DNA from: Metarhizium brunneum
Lineage: Eukaryota; Ascomycota; Sordariomycetes; Hypocreales; Clavicipitaceae
Length of the DNA stretch: 64,000 bases
NCBI RefSeq assembly: GCF_013426205.1
Contig: NC_089425.1
Location: 62,001 to 126,000, forward strand
Direction: 5' to 3'
Below are positions 44,496 to 56,024 of this stretch, one piece after another (the first letter of the stretch is position 1; each line of letters opens with the position of its first letter). The notes under the pieces were generated by a model. The model made no database searches. It was not told the origin of the DNA and saw nothing but the letters and a program-made list of their open reading frames with translations. Both the position numbers and the translations under genes were made by a program.

Positions 44496-46867
44496 CTAGA
44501 CGATATAGACTGGTGCCGTCTTCTCCTGCTGTCCATGGTGGCCGTCAAATGGCGCATGGCCTGGGCCGTCGAATGATTCCGGCCTGCTGTCATGGATGGG
44601 CTCAAACTCTGCCTCCTGACCCAGCCCGGGGGGAGGGAATGCAAGGTTCAGCCCCAAGAAGACAACAAAGCCAATGGCTAGACCAACTATAAAGGTCAGG
44701 TTGTAAAGTCGGGTCCAAGCCACCCAGCTAGGATCTGTGAGGGAGTCGACAGAGGCGACCAGACCGGCTACATGGAAAGAAAGCACGTTAGCCGCTTGGA
44801 CATTCGCCGTCTCGTCTCGATTATGCAACTTACGAAGCATAGGCCACGCGCCCATGAAGAAGGCGACGGGTGCACGCCAGTTGAACCCGCCATGGTACCA
44901 GTAGATGGAGGAACTGTCTCCGCGATATAGGTCATTGACCTTGAGCTTGCGCCGCCTGACAATATGGTAGTCTGCAAGCATGATGCCGCTGCCTCGAACC
45001 GTTAGCCACACTTGTTTCTCTACTCCTTTGGTGGACGGCACTCACGTCAAGGGGGCCAAAAAGACGCCGAAGCCGCTGAGGACCTGGAGAAATTTGGCAG
45101 CAGTAGCGAGGAGTTGCCATGGCCTATGAGTGATTAGAAGCCAGCTCGTGCAAGCGTCAAGAGTAGAGGGAGCGTACTGGATGGCAATGCCAATGACAGC
45201 CATGATGGCGGCTCCGCGTCGAATGTTGATGTACCGCGGCCAAAGGCCTGCCATGTCCATGCCGCAAGACATGGCGTTGAGCACGACGGAAATCTAGATC
45301 AAACCCAGTCAGCCCAGTCCAAAGCCCAATGGCAACACGGCCATGGCACCCATTTCGTACCGCAAGTTGGGAGGCCACGAGACCCAATCCGCCAAAGAAG
45401 ACGCCGGCGCGGACGCCAGAGTTGGAGCCGTAGTACTCTTGCATGGCGGCAAGGAGGTAGATGGGGTTCCAGATGACCTCGCCGCCGAGGACATCTCGCG
45501 CGGCGCTGGTCACGACGATGCCGATGACGGCCGTCACGGTAATGGTCAAGGGCGAAGCAATGAGCTGCGATGGCACGGGCGCCATTTGCTTCGTGGCATA
45601 GCGAGTCCAATCCGACTGGCCCAGCGTTCCTCCTCCCCAGGCGCCCAGGATGGCGGTCAAACTGAACATGAAGGCCCATCCCACGTTGGGAGCGGCACCG
45701 GGCTCGTGGAACATGGCTCCGGGCCCATGGGCCTGGCTGACGGACCTTTTGGTCATGCCGAGTTAGCACAATGGCTCGCCATCATCGTGGTACAGAACCC
45801 AGCGCGTGCTGGACATGGAGTCGTGTAACCCTACCATATGAGTAGACCAAAGGTGGTGCAGCAAAACAGCACGAAGCAGATGGCAAACGGAACCTGCAGT
45901 CGTTCGGGGCGGATCAAGATGGCCGGGATAAAGGCGCACATCCAAATGATGAGCCCGACAAAGTCCTTTGTTTCGAGGTGGGAGCTGGCGGAGAAGTAGT
46001 TGGGGAGATGGGCGAGGCCTGGCAAGCATGGTGTCAGAGCGGCAGACGGCAAAACACCGTTGACATGGACTTGACCCTTAATCCGAGTAGAACGCACCGG
46101 GGATAATGGCTCCGATACAAACTCGAGTGGCCTGGCCACCCCAGAATGCCTGCATGCCAAACCACATGGACGCGATGAAGACGCGCAAGATGACGGGGAC
46201 TGCGCGCCCGCGGGGTCTCGTTAGTCTATGATTTGAACATGCCACGGCGCAAGGACGGCCATGAACTGACAGTACGATCCTCTCATTCCCCAGGAGAAGC
46301 GGCTAGAAACCGTGTAGCCAATGTACTGTTTGGCGCCCATCCAGCCGCACGCCACGGCGAGAAGACCGGTGATGATGCCGCCCACGACCTAGAGTAAGGT
46401 TGCAAGTCAGTCACAGCCTGTTCAGCCTGTTGCTGTCGCAATGTACATGGACTGTACTTACAACCGCGGCAATGGCTTGTTGCGGAGTGAGGCCAAACGC
46501 CAGCAGCGTGCTGCCGACGGTCCATGCGGAAATGTTGGAGCCCGACACGGTCCAGTATGCTGTCTTGATGTGAGCCAAAGGGTCCCCTCGCAGGCGGCCA
46601 TGTGCGTCCTACCCATGTACGAAACGAAGCCATAGGTGCGTCTTTCACGAGGAATGGGAATCAGATCGCGGTTGCACCACGTGGTGTTGTCGTAGTTGGA
46701 GCCGTCGTCTTTGGGACTATTGCGCCGAGCGGAGGTTCAATGTTAGTTCCGACAAGCATGTCCGCAAAAAGGCAGCCGGGCGTAACTTTGTAGTTTCAAT
46801 GTTCGTATCAGGGATTGGCCCACCATTGTAGTCGTTCCCTGAGGGACTTGTTTGTTGCTTGGGCCAT
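44496..46867 (-). CDS. NCS1-family nucleobase/allantoin permease
   Basis: Eleven exons: 46824-46867, 46613-46716, 46462-46559, 46271-46388, 46098-46199, 45835-46018, 45361-45745, 45178-45293, 45046-45123, 44835-44988 (donor edge at 44834) and 44496-44767. All phases close with the 44834 edge, giving 551 residues. Introns are 53-107 nt. The protein is an NCS1 (PF02133) transporter of the Fur type with about 12 helices. Signatures are WCNRDLIPIPRERRTYG at the N-terminal gate, VSGSNISAWTVGSTLLAFGL (helix 1), the GWMGAKQYIGYTVSSRFSWG block, LGAWGGGTLGQSDWTRYA (substrate-site helix), and GIMLADYHIVRRRKLKVNDLY. It should import uracil, allantoin, uridine or a related compound with protons. Subfamily substrate cannot be fixed. 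The tail is cytosolic and Gly/His-rich. Confidence 0.93.
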
Positions 46868-49800
46868 GGCAAGCGCACAACGGCACACGCAGATGCTGGT
46901 CGGTCGGTCGATCGATGGCGTCTCTTGCGTCTCGACAGAGGTTTCCGCCCGGAAAGCAAAGACCACGCCCGCATGGGCAGGGGCCGGCCTGATTTTATCT
47001 GTCTGAGAATGCGGCGTCGCCAACAGGTTTTGGCGACGAGCGCCCCCAGCTCATGCCATGGCTATTATCCACCAGACGTTGACAGCTCTGGGATCGGATT
47101 GGTAGCGCTGGAAAGCTAACCCGAGAGGAGTCAATTCATCTTCATGTATGGAAGGTGCGAGGCCCTGCCACGGAGCGAGCACCATGTCGCCAAGGAGGCT
47201 TGCTATTCGCAACCTGGGTCTGCATCCCTGGCATGAGGAGCCAGGCCAAATTTGCCATTCCTTGGACGCCCCGGTTTCGTCCCGTGTCGGCCCGCACGTC
47301 ATGTCAAGTTGGCTTGATGCGATGCCATGACGGATGGCGTTAGGACGAGACTGCTTCTATCCCGTGGCCGTTGCATCAAGCCACCGCGCCGACCAGACCT
47401 CCCTTGCGCCATGCGAATCGTGCGTGAACCAATGGCTTCGCGACAGATGGACAAGATGGAGCCTCTGGCGCAGCACTGCTGGACAATCGGCCCACCATCT
47501 TTTTGCCAGTCTGGTCGTGGCATCTCGTAGTGTTGGGTAGTCCTCCGTGTATAGCACTGAGGTCTTGAAGGCATCGGCTCCTGTTCAAATCCCATTTATA
47601 GTACTGATGGGAGAGAATACTACAACTGTCAACTGTCTGCCACGATTCACTGCCTAACCTGGTCCCCCCGTGGTTACGCTTCCAGCCACAACTTGTCAAG
47701 GTGCCTTGTTGTCTTCGTACTGGGGCTTGTGGATAATGGCACGTCTTGGCAACCATTTTTTTCTCAAGTCGAAATAAAATGATATCTGATTCGACCTGAT
47801 ACATATCCTGTAGTTGCATGTTGAAATTTACATTGCCAAGCCTCTCCCTTTGCCGTAGGATCGAGATGGAACGGCTACCATGACGGAAGCCTCCTCTAGC
47901 TCATCCAAGACAACCCACCGTCCTGTGCTCCTCGGGGCTGCACATGGAGTAATATCTGCTCAATGGCGCAGTGATTGTCGGGTTTGACAATTGCGCCATG
48001 GAACAACAAGATGTAGCTCATGATAAACTATCGCCGATAGGGTTGTGCGCTATATAAACAGACATTGATTAGTTTACACCGACGCTTGAAAGTCAAATGC
48101 ACTTGTACATTGTTTGTCATTTTATAAGCGGAATTATAGTCTAGCTCTACGTACTACCTCCCGTGGTGTCATTGTCAGGCGTGTTTCCGAACAGAGCGAA
48201 TCGAGTGGGCTGGAAAGACGAACCCTGAGATTAGCCATTGTCTACTGACTCGGCGCCACGCAACGAAGCACTCTAGCTGCAAGTGCACCGACAACGAGTT
48301 CAGTCTCAGGGATACGGGAGCCATTTATATGGGCTATATTTCTAATACGTCTCCTTTATTAGCTCGCTCACAGTATTAATCTACCGGGATGTATTCAATC
48401 TTTAAAGGTGGTAAGACGGTTGTGGGAACGAAAACGGACACCAAGCCGGAGGGTGCTTGGCAATCAAGTTGTTGCGGGATCCTTGAAGGATTCTCAATTC
48501 TTGGACGACTGGGAAACATTTTTCTAATACATGTTTGTGTTAAAGAAAGAAAAAAGAAGGAAAAACACAGACAATACTCGTCAAACTCATTGATGGACCG
48601 CAAAGAGCCCGGCAAGTCGCGTCTGTATTCAGAAACACGACGTGTAGGGTAGGACGAAGGATGACAGGCGGCGGCAAGATCCGATCCAAGTCAGCCAAGA
48701 AGCAGCAGAATGCCAATGCCGGCAGTTCAAGTAGGCCGGAAACATGACGGCCTTTCGGCGCCATGCGACTTGCCGCAGCCTCACAGACGCAATGCGCCCG
48801 GTATTATTGCAGATCAATTGATGGCCATCAGCCACGCGCAGAGAGCCCGGCTCCTAACATGGGGCACCCTGCATAATCTGGTCTGGCACCTCGGATCCCT
48901 TTCTGCCCCGCGGATGCCGAGAGATTCTACCGCAGTTCTATCAATTGATCTTCTAGAATGGTGTAGTTAGTTGTCCGACTCCAGTCTAGCAGATACTCAG
49001 ACACCTTCGGATAGTATTGCATGTCACCGGGGTTGGTGTCAGATGTGTCATCGGGCCACGTCGAGGCCGCGTGTTGGTTGCGTGTAAACATTGAAGATAT
49101 TTCCCAACTGGGTGTCGCATTTCCAGTTGATTACGGCTGGGCTAGTTCGTCCATGTCTTCATCTGTGCTTCAGTCATGGCTGGTTCGAGCAACAACGGCC
49201 ACTTCTCACCGCCGAGGCATACATTCACGGGCGCAACTTGACCCGCATGGCTAGTCAAGCATCTCTGATCTGGAGCGGTTGAATGGCCCGCCCTGCTCCA
49301 GGGCTGATCCGGCTGAACCGGGCCCAATCTGAGATGGGCGCGCAGCATCTCCGCCTTGCATCGTGGCCCTCAGCCGTCTAAGCACCCGAGCGTCCTAGTC
49401 ATGTCCGCCGCCAACAGAACTTCGGCAAAGTCCCGACGTCAATTGGCGACGTCCTCTCCTCATGGTGGGCTGACGCGACCAAGCGCAAATCGTAATCTGC
49501 CTTGAATGTGACGCCGTTTTGTGGTGCACCGCATACTGGGCGAGGACAGCCACGCTTGTAGAGGCAGTGCAACAGTCAAACTTCCCAAAGCAGAAATTTG
49601 ATGACATGCAAGTATTGCAATGCTCTCATGTGCTGATATTCAGCCACGCATACAGCCATCTTTATGTGGAAATAACCGCCCTAGCTCCCTACACTGCCTT
49701 TACTCCCCCCCAGTTGCCGTCTCTGTCGAGCGTGGACGGCAGTTTTGTTTGTTTCTAGATGCTCGGGCATGGTCCGAATCTTGTTGTTGGCATGACGCAC

Positions 49801-49924
49801 ATGGAAACACAATACATGAATATCTGCATATATATTGTGTCCCGGCCCTCCGGGGCATATATGACATGATTCAAAGCCAAACCCCTTTACCTCGTCTTGT
49901 ATATACGCAAAACATCAACCCAAC
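46868..49924. other. 3-kb gene-free stretch
   Basis: I looked at the frames on both strands between the permease start and the DUF2156 gene start. None has a signal peptide, domain motif or convincing coding composition. The part from 47820 to 48660 is relatively AT-rich. Promoters of both flanking genes should lie at its ends. No RNA gene was recognised. Confidence 0.5.
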
Positions 49925-51331
49925 ATGGAAAGACTCGTCTTGCGCAGGCCTCGGACCAATACATCCATGACGGAAGCAGATGCTCCTCGTTGTCAGAAAC
50001 GTTTCCCAAAACCTACTACTCACACTTGCCTCATCCAGCGCATAGCCAAATCATACGAGTTGGAATTTCCCTCGCACCAGAAAACCACGGAGCCCATTGG
50101 CGATGCAGCACGAAGCAAATCAACACGCCATGCGCTCAGCAGAGGCAACGAGGACCACTCGTTGAGCGGCACCCCGGCTGCCACAACCATGAACCGCATC
50201 CCCGATGAAACGTATGACGAATACAGTCGAACCTTTCACATGGTCTTGCTCGACCCCAGCTATCAAGTGTACACGAGTCCCACGGGACGCGGTTCCGCCA
50301 TGTACAAGATTGAAAACGAAACAATGGTCATTGTCGGAGATCCCATGTGCGCCAAGGACGACCTCGGCCCTCTCCTAGAAGAGATTGAAAACTTCCGACA
50401 TCCAACCCGACTAAAGCTGGCGTTTATGGGCGTCGGCCCGTGGTTCGTACAATACGCCGAGACCAAGGGCTGGGACCACATCGAGTTTGGCAGCGAACGA
50501 GTCGTCAACCCCATGCACAACGCCGTATTAGAGAAGCAAGCCAGCAAGCGCATGTTGGCGCAGTGCCAGCACCTCCTACACCCAAAGCAAGGACTAACAA
50601 TGGGCTTCTACGCACCGAGCATCTCCGGCATCAACTCCCACCTGGAGCACCAACTGGCGCAGCTCTACGCCGACTGGCGAGACACAAAGGGGGCCAAGCA
50701 ATCCGGAGACGCCCAGGCATTCATCACGGCGTACGACTTGTTTTCGTACCGGAGACGAACGGCGTTTCTGTACATGTCCGACGCAGAGGGCGAGATTGCC
50801 GGCATGGCCATGCTGCGGCAGCTGGGCGCCGAGCCCGGATTCTACATCGACCCCTGCATCGCGTCGGCATCCGCGCCCAAGGGCGTCACCGAGCTCCTCA
50901 TGGTGTCCAGCATGCGGCTGCTGCGGCGGGCCGACGTATCCCATCTCAGCTTGGGCGTGGAGCCCCTCGCCGACCTGGCAGCACGAGGGCTGCTCGCCCG
51001 CGCAGCACGCTCCCTGTACAAGATGTTTACGGATGCCGCGTCCGTCGCCGGCAAGAAGGCGTACAATGACAAGTTCCGCCCCGACCCCGTTCTCGAGTCG
51101 AGCCTGTACGTCGTCTTTCCCAGGGCAGACAGGAAGAAGAAGGCTCTCTTGCTGAGCTTTCCCTTCCGAGAGGCCTGGGCCATCATGCAGGTTGCGCATA
51201 TTCAAGCGGATGATGGGTTGAAAAGGACAGCGTGCCCCCAGCACCCGCGTGTCCCGGCGGCAAACTATCTGGCTCGTGAGGAGAGGGAAGGGGTTCCTCG
51301 GAGGGTTTGGGACAAGGCGCTGGTGGTGTAA
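49925..51331 (+). CDS. DUF2156 (LPG_synthase_C) protein, likely tRNA-dependent ergosteryl-3-beta-O-glycine synthase
   Basis: Intronless, 468 residues, ATG at 49925. The first ~85 residues are basic, Thr/Ser-rich and disordered. The rest is a single DUF2156 domain (PF09924), the dupli-GNAT fold of bacterial aminoacyl-phosphatidylglycerol synthases. Recognisable blocks are DPSYQVYTSPTGRGSAMYKI, MVIVGDPMCAKDD, FMGVGPWFVQYAETKGWDHI, RRRTAFLYMSDAEGEIAGMA and YIDPCIASASAPKGVTELL (each 20 residues or fewer as written). No aminoacyl-tRNA synthetase domain is fused, unlike ErdS (the AspRS-DUF2156 ergosteryl-aspartate synthase). Free-standing fungal DUF2156 proteins include ErgS, which transfers glycine from Gly-tRNA to ergosterol. 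Assignment to ErgS is by architecture and family, not by diagnostic residues. There are no transmembrane helices. Confidence 0.82.
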   Translation: MERLVLRRPRTNTSMTEADAPRCQKRFPKPTTHTCLIQRIAKSYELEFPSHQKTTEPIGDAARSKSTRHALSRGNEDHSLSGTPAATTMNRIPDETYDEYSRTFHMVLLDPSYQVYTSPTGRGSAMYKIENETMVIVGDPMCAKDDLGPLLEEIENFRHPTRLKLAFMGVGPWFVQYAETKGWDHIEFGSERVVNPMHNAVLEKQASKRMLAQCQHLLHPKQGLTMGFYAPSISGINSHLEHQLAQLYADWRDTKGAKQSGDAQAFITAYDLFSYRRRTAFLYMSDAEGEIAGMAMLRQLGAEPGFYIDPCIASASAPKGVTELLMVSSMRLLRRADVSHLSLGVEPLADLAARGLLARAARSLYKMFTDAASVAGKKAYNDKFRPDPVLESSLYVVFPRADRKKKALLLSFPFREAWAIMQVAHIQADDGLKRTACPQHPRVPAANYLAREEREGVPRRVWDKALVV

Positions 51332-51655
51332 TGTATTGGCATCCTTTGTAATTTTCATGTAACAAGTAGTAGCTTTCCAGATGGCAATTTGTATCTATTC
51401 GCCGTATAAATCACATGTTTTACAAAAAACAAAAAACAGCTATACCCGATCCGTACGCTATGACATGTACCAGTAATCAAAAACATTCGAGCTCGTTTCG
51501 GTGCGGTAAAAAGATTGTAAAATTACAAAAAAAGCATTCTGCTCATCATCATCGTCAGGACTGGTCAGCGACGTCAGACCAAAACGGCCTTGGCTAGGGC
51601 CGTTTCCACGTCGGAGCGACGAAAGCCAGCGGACCTGCCGAGGCATACGGCGTTG
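51332..51655. other. convergent 3' region
   Basis: A 324-base gap between the ends of the DUF2156 gene and the bZIP gene. No gene is present. Confidence 0.6.
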
Positions 51656-53114
51656 TCAAGCAATACTATGCAAATCAGCGACCAAGTCTCTGGGAGTACG
51701 TTGGGGCTCTTTGAGTCGGGCTATACCTGATATGAATTTTTTGGCATTGATATGCGCTTGCTCTTGTTGTGTAGTCGAGTCACTCCAAGCCGCGGCCCCA
51801 GCAGCAGCAACAAGTTTGACATTCTTCTCCATGAGGAAGCACTCGAGGTCCTGCATGTCGAACCAGTCGCCGTTGAGATCTTTCTGTATATCGGACGAGA
51901 AGTGCGACAAGGGAACGGATATGGCCTGCCAATGACGCGAGCGGCGCGTGTAGGGACCTAGTTCGGGCGGCCAGGCATAGTGCGTTCCAGCACCGCCGAG
52001 TTGAAAAAAGGGAACCGATTTCCACTGCTTGGATAGTTCGGTTTTGCTAATCTTGGCATGCAGAGCGGCGGCAAAGTAGGCTGTGAGGTTGCTGCGGCCC
52101 ATGGTTGGATACAAGAGGCGAAACGCGTGTCGAACACCTTGGGCGGAAAAGGAGGGATCGGTTAGCCGCACGTATCCGCGGTATAGAATCGCCATGTGGA
52201 GTTGATCCATGAATGCAGAGTACTGCAGGTGCAAGACGGTTTCCGAGCCTTCCATGCTCGGGGGGGTCAGAGGCTGCGGCATTAAGGGTTGCGGTGGTAA
52301 AGGGGGCATGTAGCGCGGGGATCCAGGCAGGTCGATGGCGAGATTTGGGTCCTCCTTGGCGGATGGTCGGTTTCCGGGCTGGCTGGAGCTTGCTTCCCCT
52401 TCATCGTCCACGTTGGTCGTTCTGGCTAGACGTAAACACTTCTCCAACGTTTCCCGAGTACATTGAGTCAGATGAGCGTGAGGCGCGAGAACGCCAGACT
52501 GGAGAAGAGAATCGCTAAACGTGGTCACGGTGGTGCTCATGTCTTCAATGACTTGCTCCAGTTCAGAGACCCTCTTGGTGAGGAAGGAGATTCTGGATTC
52601 TTTGCGCAGCCGATAGGCTCGTTGGGCCTCGCGTATCTGTTTCTTCCTCCTCTATAGCCGAGACAAAAATACGCCGGTAAGCACGTTGTCTCACACAAAG
52701 AGGATGCTTGATCAGGCCATGGCCACTCACCTCCTTTGGACCTTGCCCATCATCCCCATCATCGCTGCCTCGTTTCTTTGACGCATTGGATTCGCCAGCA
52801 GGCGATGCAGTAGATTGGCCTTGCCGTCTACGTGTGGTGGGCTGGTTATGACCGTCGAGGAAGCAGTTGAGCGCCTCGGCTGGACCAGCCCCATGCAAGC
52901 CGGCAGGGCCCTCAGTCGCGTGGTCGACATCGAATACGAATGACAAGGATTGGAGGAAAGCGTTATCTTTCTCTTTGGCGTGGACGTCTTGGGTAGTCGG
53001 AACAGGATACTTGCGCGCCGACAGTATCGACATGAGGTGGTTGCCACCAATGTTGACATCAGCTGTTGGCTCATAAGCCAGCGCTGCATCCCGTGCGGCC
53101 ATGTCGTTGTTCAT
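51656..53114 (-). CDS. bZIP transcription factor
   Basis: Two exons, 52731-53114 and 51656-52651, with a 79-nt intron (donor GTGAGT, acceptor TATAG, phase 0) placed exactly at the entry to the basic region; 459 residues. Splicing creates KERRKKQIREAQRAYRLRKE, a fungal basic region with N..AQ..YR-type contact residues (here RE-AQRAYRLRK). A short zipper follows (ISFLTKRVSELEQVIEDM, with heptad L/V/V/M). The N-terminus is acidic/Ser-rich and the C-terminal 300 residues carry an uncharacterised globular region (GVRHAFRLLYPTMGRSNLTA) common in this group of fungal bZIPs. It should bind DNA as a dimer in the nucleus. Its targets are unknown; it is convergent with the DUF2156 gene. Confidence 0.9.
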
Positions 53115-53576
53115 GTCTGCGCTCGCCGGCTTGTAAAGAGAATGATATTCAGAAGGTATTTACCAAGTTCTGTTGATGAGGGCCAAGGGAGCTTATGCTG
53201 AGATGCTCAGACATGCCAACTCACCCTCTCAACCTCGGATGGCTGCTTGGTCGGTGGGGCGCGGAGACGTCAACTGGCTGGTTTGTCATCATGGCGCCAA
53301 TTCACGTGGCATTGATTTGTTGAGCACCTGCCGTTTTGCGTGGTGGCATGGGCCAATGAATTTGACCGAGCACATCTCCCTGTGGGCACCTGGCGGTCCT
53401 CGTCGGCAGACTCGGTACGCCACTGTCTCAAGGGTTAGGGTTCACACTGTCCCCAGACTCCGAGTCACGACACGACATGTGCAAGAAACGGGAGGGCGGA
53501 ACGGCATCAATTGTATATACAATCAGGATATATTTCTCGCTACATCATCATCAGACATGTCAACATGAATCATGGT
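53115..53576. other. intergenic
   Basis: A 462-base gap between the bZIP start and the ADAM 3' end. It contains the bZIP promoter; nothing else is seen. Confidence 0.6.
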
Positions 53577-56024
53577 CTAAGCATATCGGTGCGTAAAGGT
53601 CCGGGTGCGGGAGAGGCGTGACGGAGGCGTGGGATAGACGGCGACAGGCGGGACTGCATGGACCGACTGCATCTGCGGAGCCCCAGACAGGGGACCTGGG
53701 CCTGGAGCGAGCACTGGGCCTGCCGCGGCACCTGGCGCCTGGCGCAGAGCTGCCATCCTCGCCTGGCTGGTTTCCGCCTTGCGACTTCTAGACACTCTCC
53801 GCCGCACACACGCAAAACAACACCACGCCGCCAGCACCACGAGAAGAGACCCGATGACCACGATCACGATGAAAAGGGCCCTGTTGCGGGCGATCCACGA
53901 CGACACGCTGCCGCCAGTGCCGCCGCCGCTACCCCTCGCCGCGCGACACTCGCCGCTGTAGCACAGAGAGCCTCCGCCAGAGCCGCTGCACGGCGTCCCG
54001 TCCAAGAAGTCGGCGCCCGTGACCTGGCACGAACCCGAATCTGCGAGCGCGCAGTTCATCTGGCAGCCGTTGCCATCGCATGCCGACACGCTCCCCCACC
54101 GGCTCGTCGAGTTGAACAAGACCAGGCTGCACTGCATGCCGCGCGACGTGCATTGTCCCGAGGCGCACGCGGTGCCGTTGTTGCCATCGCCGCACGACTG
54201 TCCATCCGGGAGGCGCGTATCCGTCGGGCACGAGGCCGATGACCCGTTGCACACCTCCTCCGGGTCGCAGGGGCCGATGCTCGCTCTGCAGACGTTGCCG
54301 CTGCTCGATACCTGGCACTGCGACGTGCAACACCCGTCGTTGGAGGGATCGCACACGGCGCCGTCGACGAGCCGGCACGTTGTTGGATTGCAACACTGAC
54401 TGTTGGCACCGCAGCCCTCCTCGCCTCCGCAGTCGCACTCCTCGCCGGGCTCGACGATGCCGTTGCCACACACGCCGCTCGAAATCGTCGTCACGTTCTC
54501 GTTGCCCGACAGGCACGACGTGCGGACGAGGTTGCGCTCCATGGCCGTGCAGATGGCCGCGATGGTGCACGGCGAGAAGTCCGTCATGCTGGTCGTCGCC
54601 GCCGGGTTCATGATGAACCGCCCATTGGCGTTGCAGCTGCTCTCGCTGAGCGGGCAGCACCGCTCCGAGGAACCAGAGTTGCAGTCTGCCGTGCAGTCGT
54701 GCACGGCCCCAAAGTTGTGACCGAGTTCGTGTGCCAGGACTTGCCATTCGGACCGCGTCCTCACCACCACATTGGCTCCTGGTGTTCCCCCCGAGCGGCC
54801 ACTCGCTCCGTTGCATACCGTTCCGATCCACGCGATGCCGACGGTTTGGCCCGACTGGCATGCGCTAAACAGCGACCAGACGGCGTTGCCGTCCACCCCG
54901 ACGCCGCGTCTCCAGTCGGTGAGGCGCTGGAGTCGACCCGAGATGTCGACTTGGCTGCTGCAGCCCAGGTTCCACGGTGTCGAGCTTGAACCGCTGCTGC
55001 TCGGGCAGTTTCGGTCGCTTATCGTCAGGTTTTGCACCCTCAGCGCAATGTTGAAACTCCGTTCGTACACCCCAGACGCGGTATTCACAACTGAGAGCAC
55101 GTGTTCGCGAAGCTCGTCCGAAGAGTTGAACTGGCCCGTGTAGGAGCAGTCCGTGGCAATTCCGAGGAGTGCAATCTGCCGCGAGGTCGGGCAATTGGGC
55201 GGCGATCGAAGCAGTCCTCCGAGATCCAGACCATTCAAGCCGCCGCTTTGGCGTCCCACCAAGTCCTTGTCGCCCGTGGCCAGATCCAGGTGAACCTGAT
55301 TAAAGTCGAGTTCGGAAACGGAGCATGTCGAGTTCCCTTGCTGCCGCTTCCTGAGTTCATGGCCGTCGTGTGGACTCTGTGCGGATTCTCTCCATGCCAC
55401 CAAGTACGGGCCTCCGTCTTCCATCGACATGTCCGGCTCCCCGTCGGATCGTGTTCTCCGGTAGGTCGAGTCTGTCACGACATGATATTCGACGCCGTCA
55501 ATGCTGAATGCGCCTTGGCCTAATTGCTCCCCGTCCCTGACGATGAACGACATCCTTGCCCATCCCGAAGGCGACAGTGTCTCCGACTGTCTACCTCCTT
55601 GTTGCAGGAGCGTTGTCCCGCGAAACGCCAGGTGGCTGCCTGCCGGTACAGTATCAACCGACTGTACGGTTCCGTCCGAGTCAAGATGGCGTACAATCAC
55701 TGGGTGTAGGAAAAGATCGTCGTTGCGCTGTAGATCCAAGATGACCTTGTTGGGCTGAGCGTCGCCGATAAAGAAGGACATTGTCACATTTTGGGAGGCT
55801 GTTCTTGGTATAAAGTCCGAGTACTCTACCCCGCGGAGGCGGAACACCTCACGATGGTCGTCATTGCGGAGTGATTCACCTGTAGGCACAAGACATGTCA
55901 ACACAACCGTGGACATTCCCTTGCCAAAGGAAAAAAAAAGGAAAGTGAGGCACAAACCATAGGTATTTTGTATCAGGAACGAGACTAAACCCACAAAAGC
56001 AAGTGACGGAAAGGGTATCTGCAT
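53577..56024 (-). CDS. membrane-anchored ADAM metalloprotease (fungal ADM type)
   Basis: Two exons, 55958-56024 and 53577-55879; 789 residues. The ATG at 56024 opens a signal peptide (MQIPFPSLAFVGLVSFLIQ). The 78-nt intron 55880-55957 is a multiple of three without stops. Splicing joins NTYG to ESLRNDDHRE, the prodomain start. The order is prodomain, dibasic HELRKRQQ site near the catalytic domain, reprolysin domain with HELGHNFGAVHD near residue 405, then a disintegrin-like region (CGNGIVEPGEECDCGG, DPSNDGCCTSQC). A Cys-rich region, Gly/Ser linker, one transmembrane helix (ALFIVIVVIGSLLVVLAA) and a cytosolic tail of about 90 Pro/Ala-rich residues follow. It should act as a sheddase or surface protease. 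Fungal ADAMs (ADM-A/B) are known mainly from filamentous ascomycetes. Confidence 0.95.
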   Translation of the reverse strand: MQIPFPSLAFVGLVSFLIQNTYGLCLTFLFFSFGKGMSTVVLTCLVPTGESLRNDDHREVFRLRGVEYSDFIPRTASQNVTMSFFIGDAQPNKVILDLQRNDDLFLHPVIVRHLDSDGTVQSVDTVPAGSHLAFRGTTLLQQGGRQSETLSPSGWARMSFIVRDGEQLGQGAFSIDGVEYHVVTDSTYRRTRSDGEPDMSMEDGGPYLVAWRESAQSPHDGHELRKRQQGNSTCSVSELDFNQVHLDLATGDKDLVGRQSGGLNGLDLGGLLRSPPNCPTSRQIALLGIATDCSYTGQFNSSDELREHVLSVVNTASGVYERSFNIALRVQNLTISDRNCPSSSGSSSTPWNLGCSSQVDISGRLQRLTDWRRGVGVDGNAVWSLFSACQSGQTVGIAWIGTVCNGASGRSGGTPGANVVVRTRSEWQVLAHELGHNFGAVHDCTADCNSGSSERCCPLSESSCNANGRFIMNPAATTSMTDFSPCTIAAICTAMERNLVRTSCLSGNENVTTISSGVCGNGIVEPGEECDCGGEEGCGANSQCCNPTTCRLVDGAVCDPSNDGCCTSQCQVSSSGNVCRASIGPCDPEEVCNGSSASCPTDTRLPDGQSCGDGNNGTACASGQCTSRGMQCSLVLFNSTSRWGSVSACDGNGCQMNCALADSGSCQVTGADFLDGTPCSGSGGGSLCYSGECRAARGSGGGTGGSVSSWIARNRALFIVIVVIGSLLVVLAAWCCFACVRRRVSRSRKAETSQARMAALRQAPGAAAGPVLAPGPGPLSGAPQMQSVHAVPPVAVYPTPPSRLSRTRTFTHRYA

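Noticed and set aside
40420..46867. Subtilase, permease and neighbours as a secondary-metabolite cluster
   Set aside because: No polyketide synthase, NRPS, terpene cyclase, prenyltransferase or P450 is present anywhere in the window.
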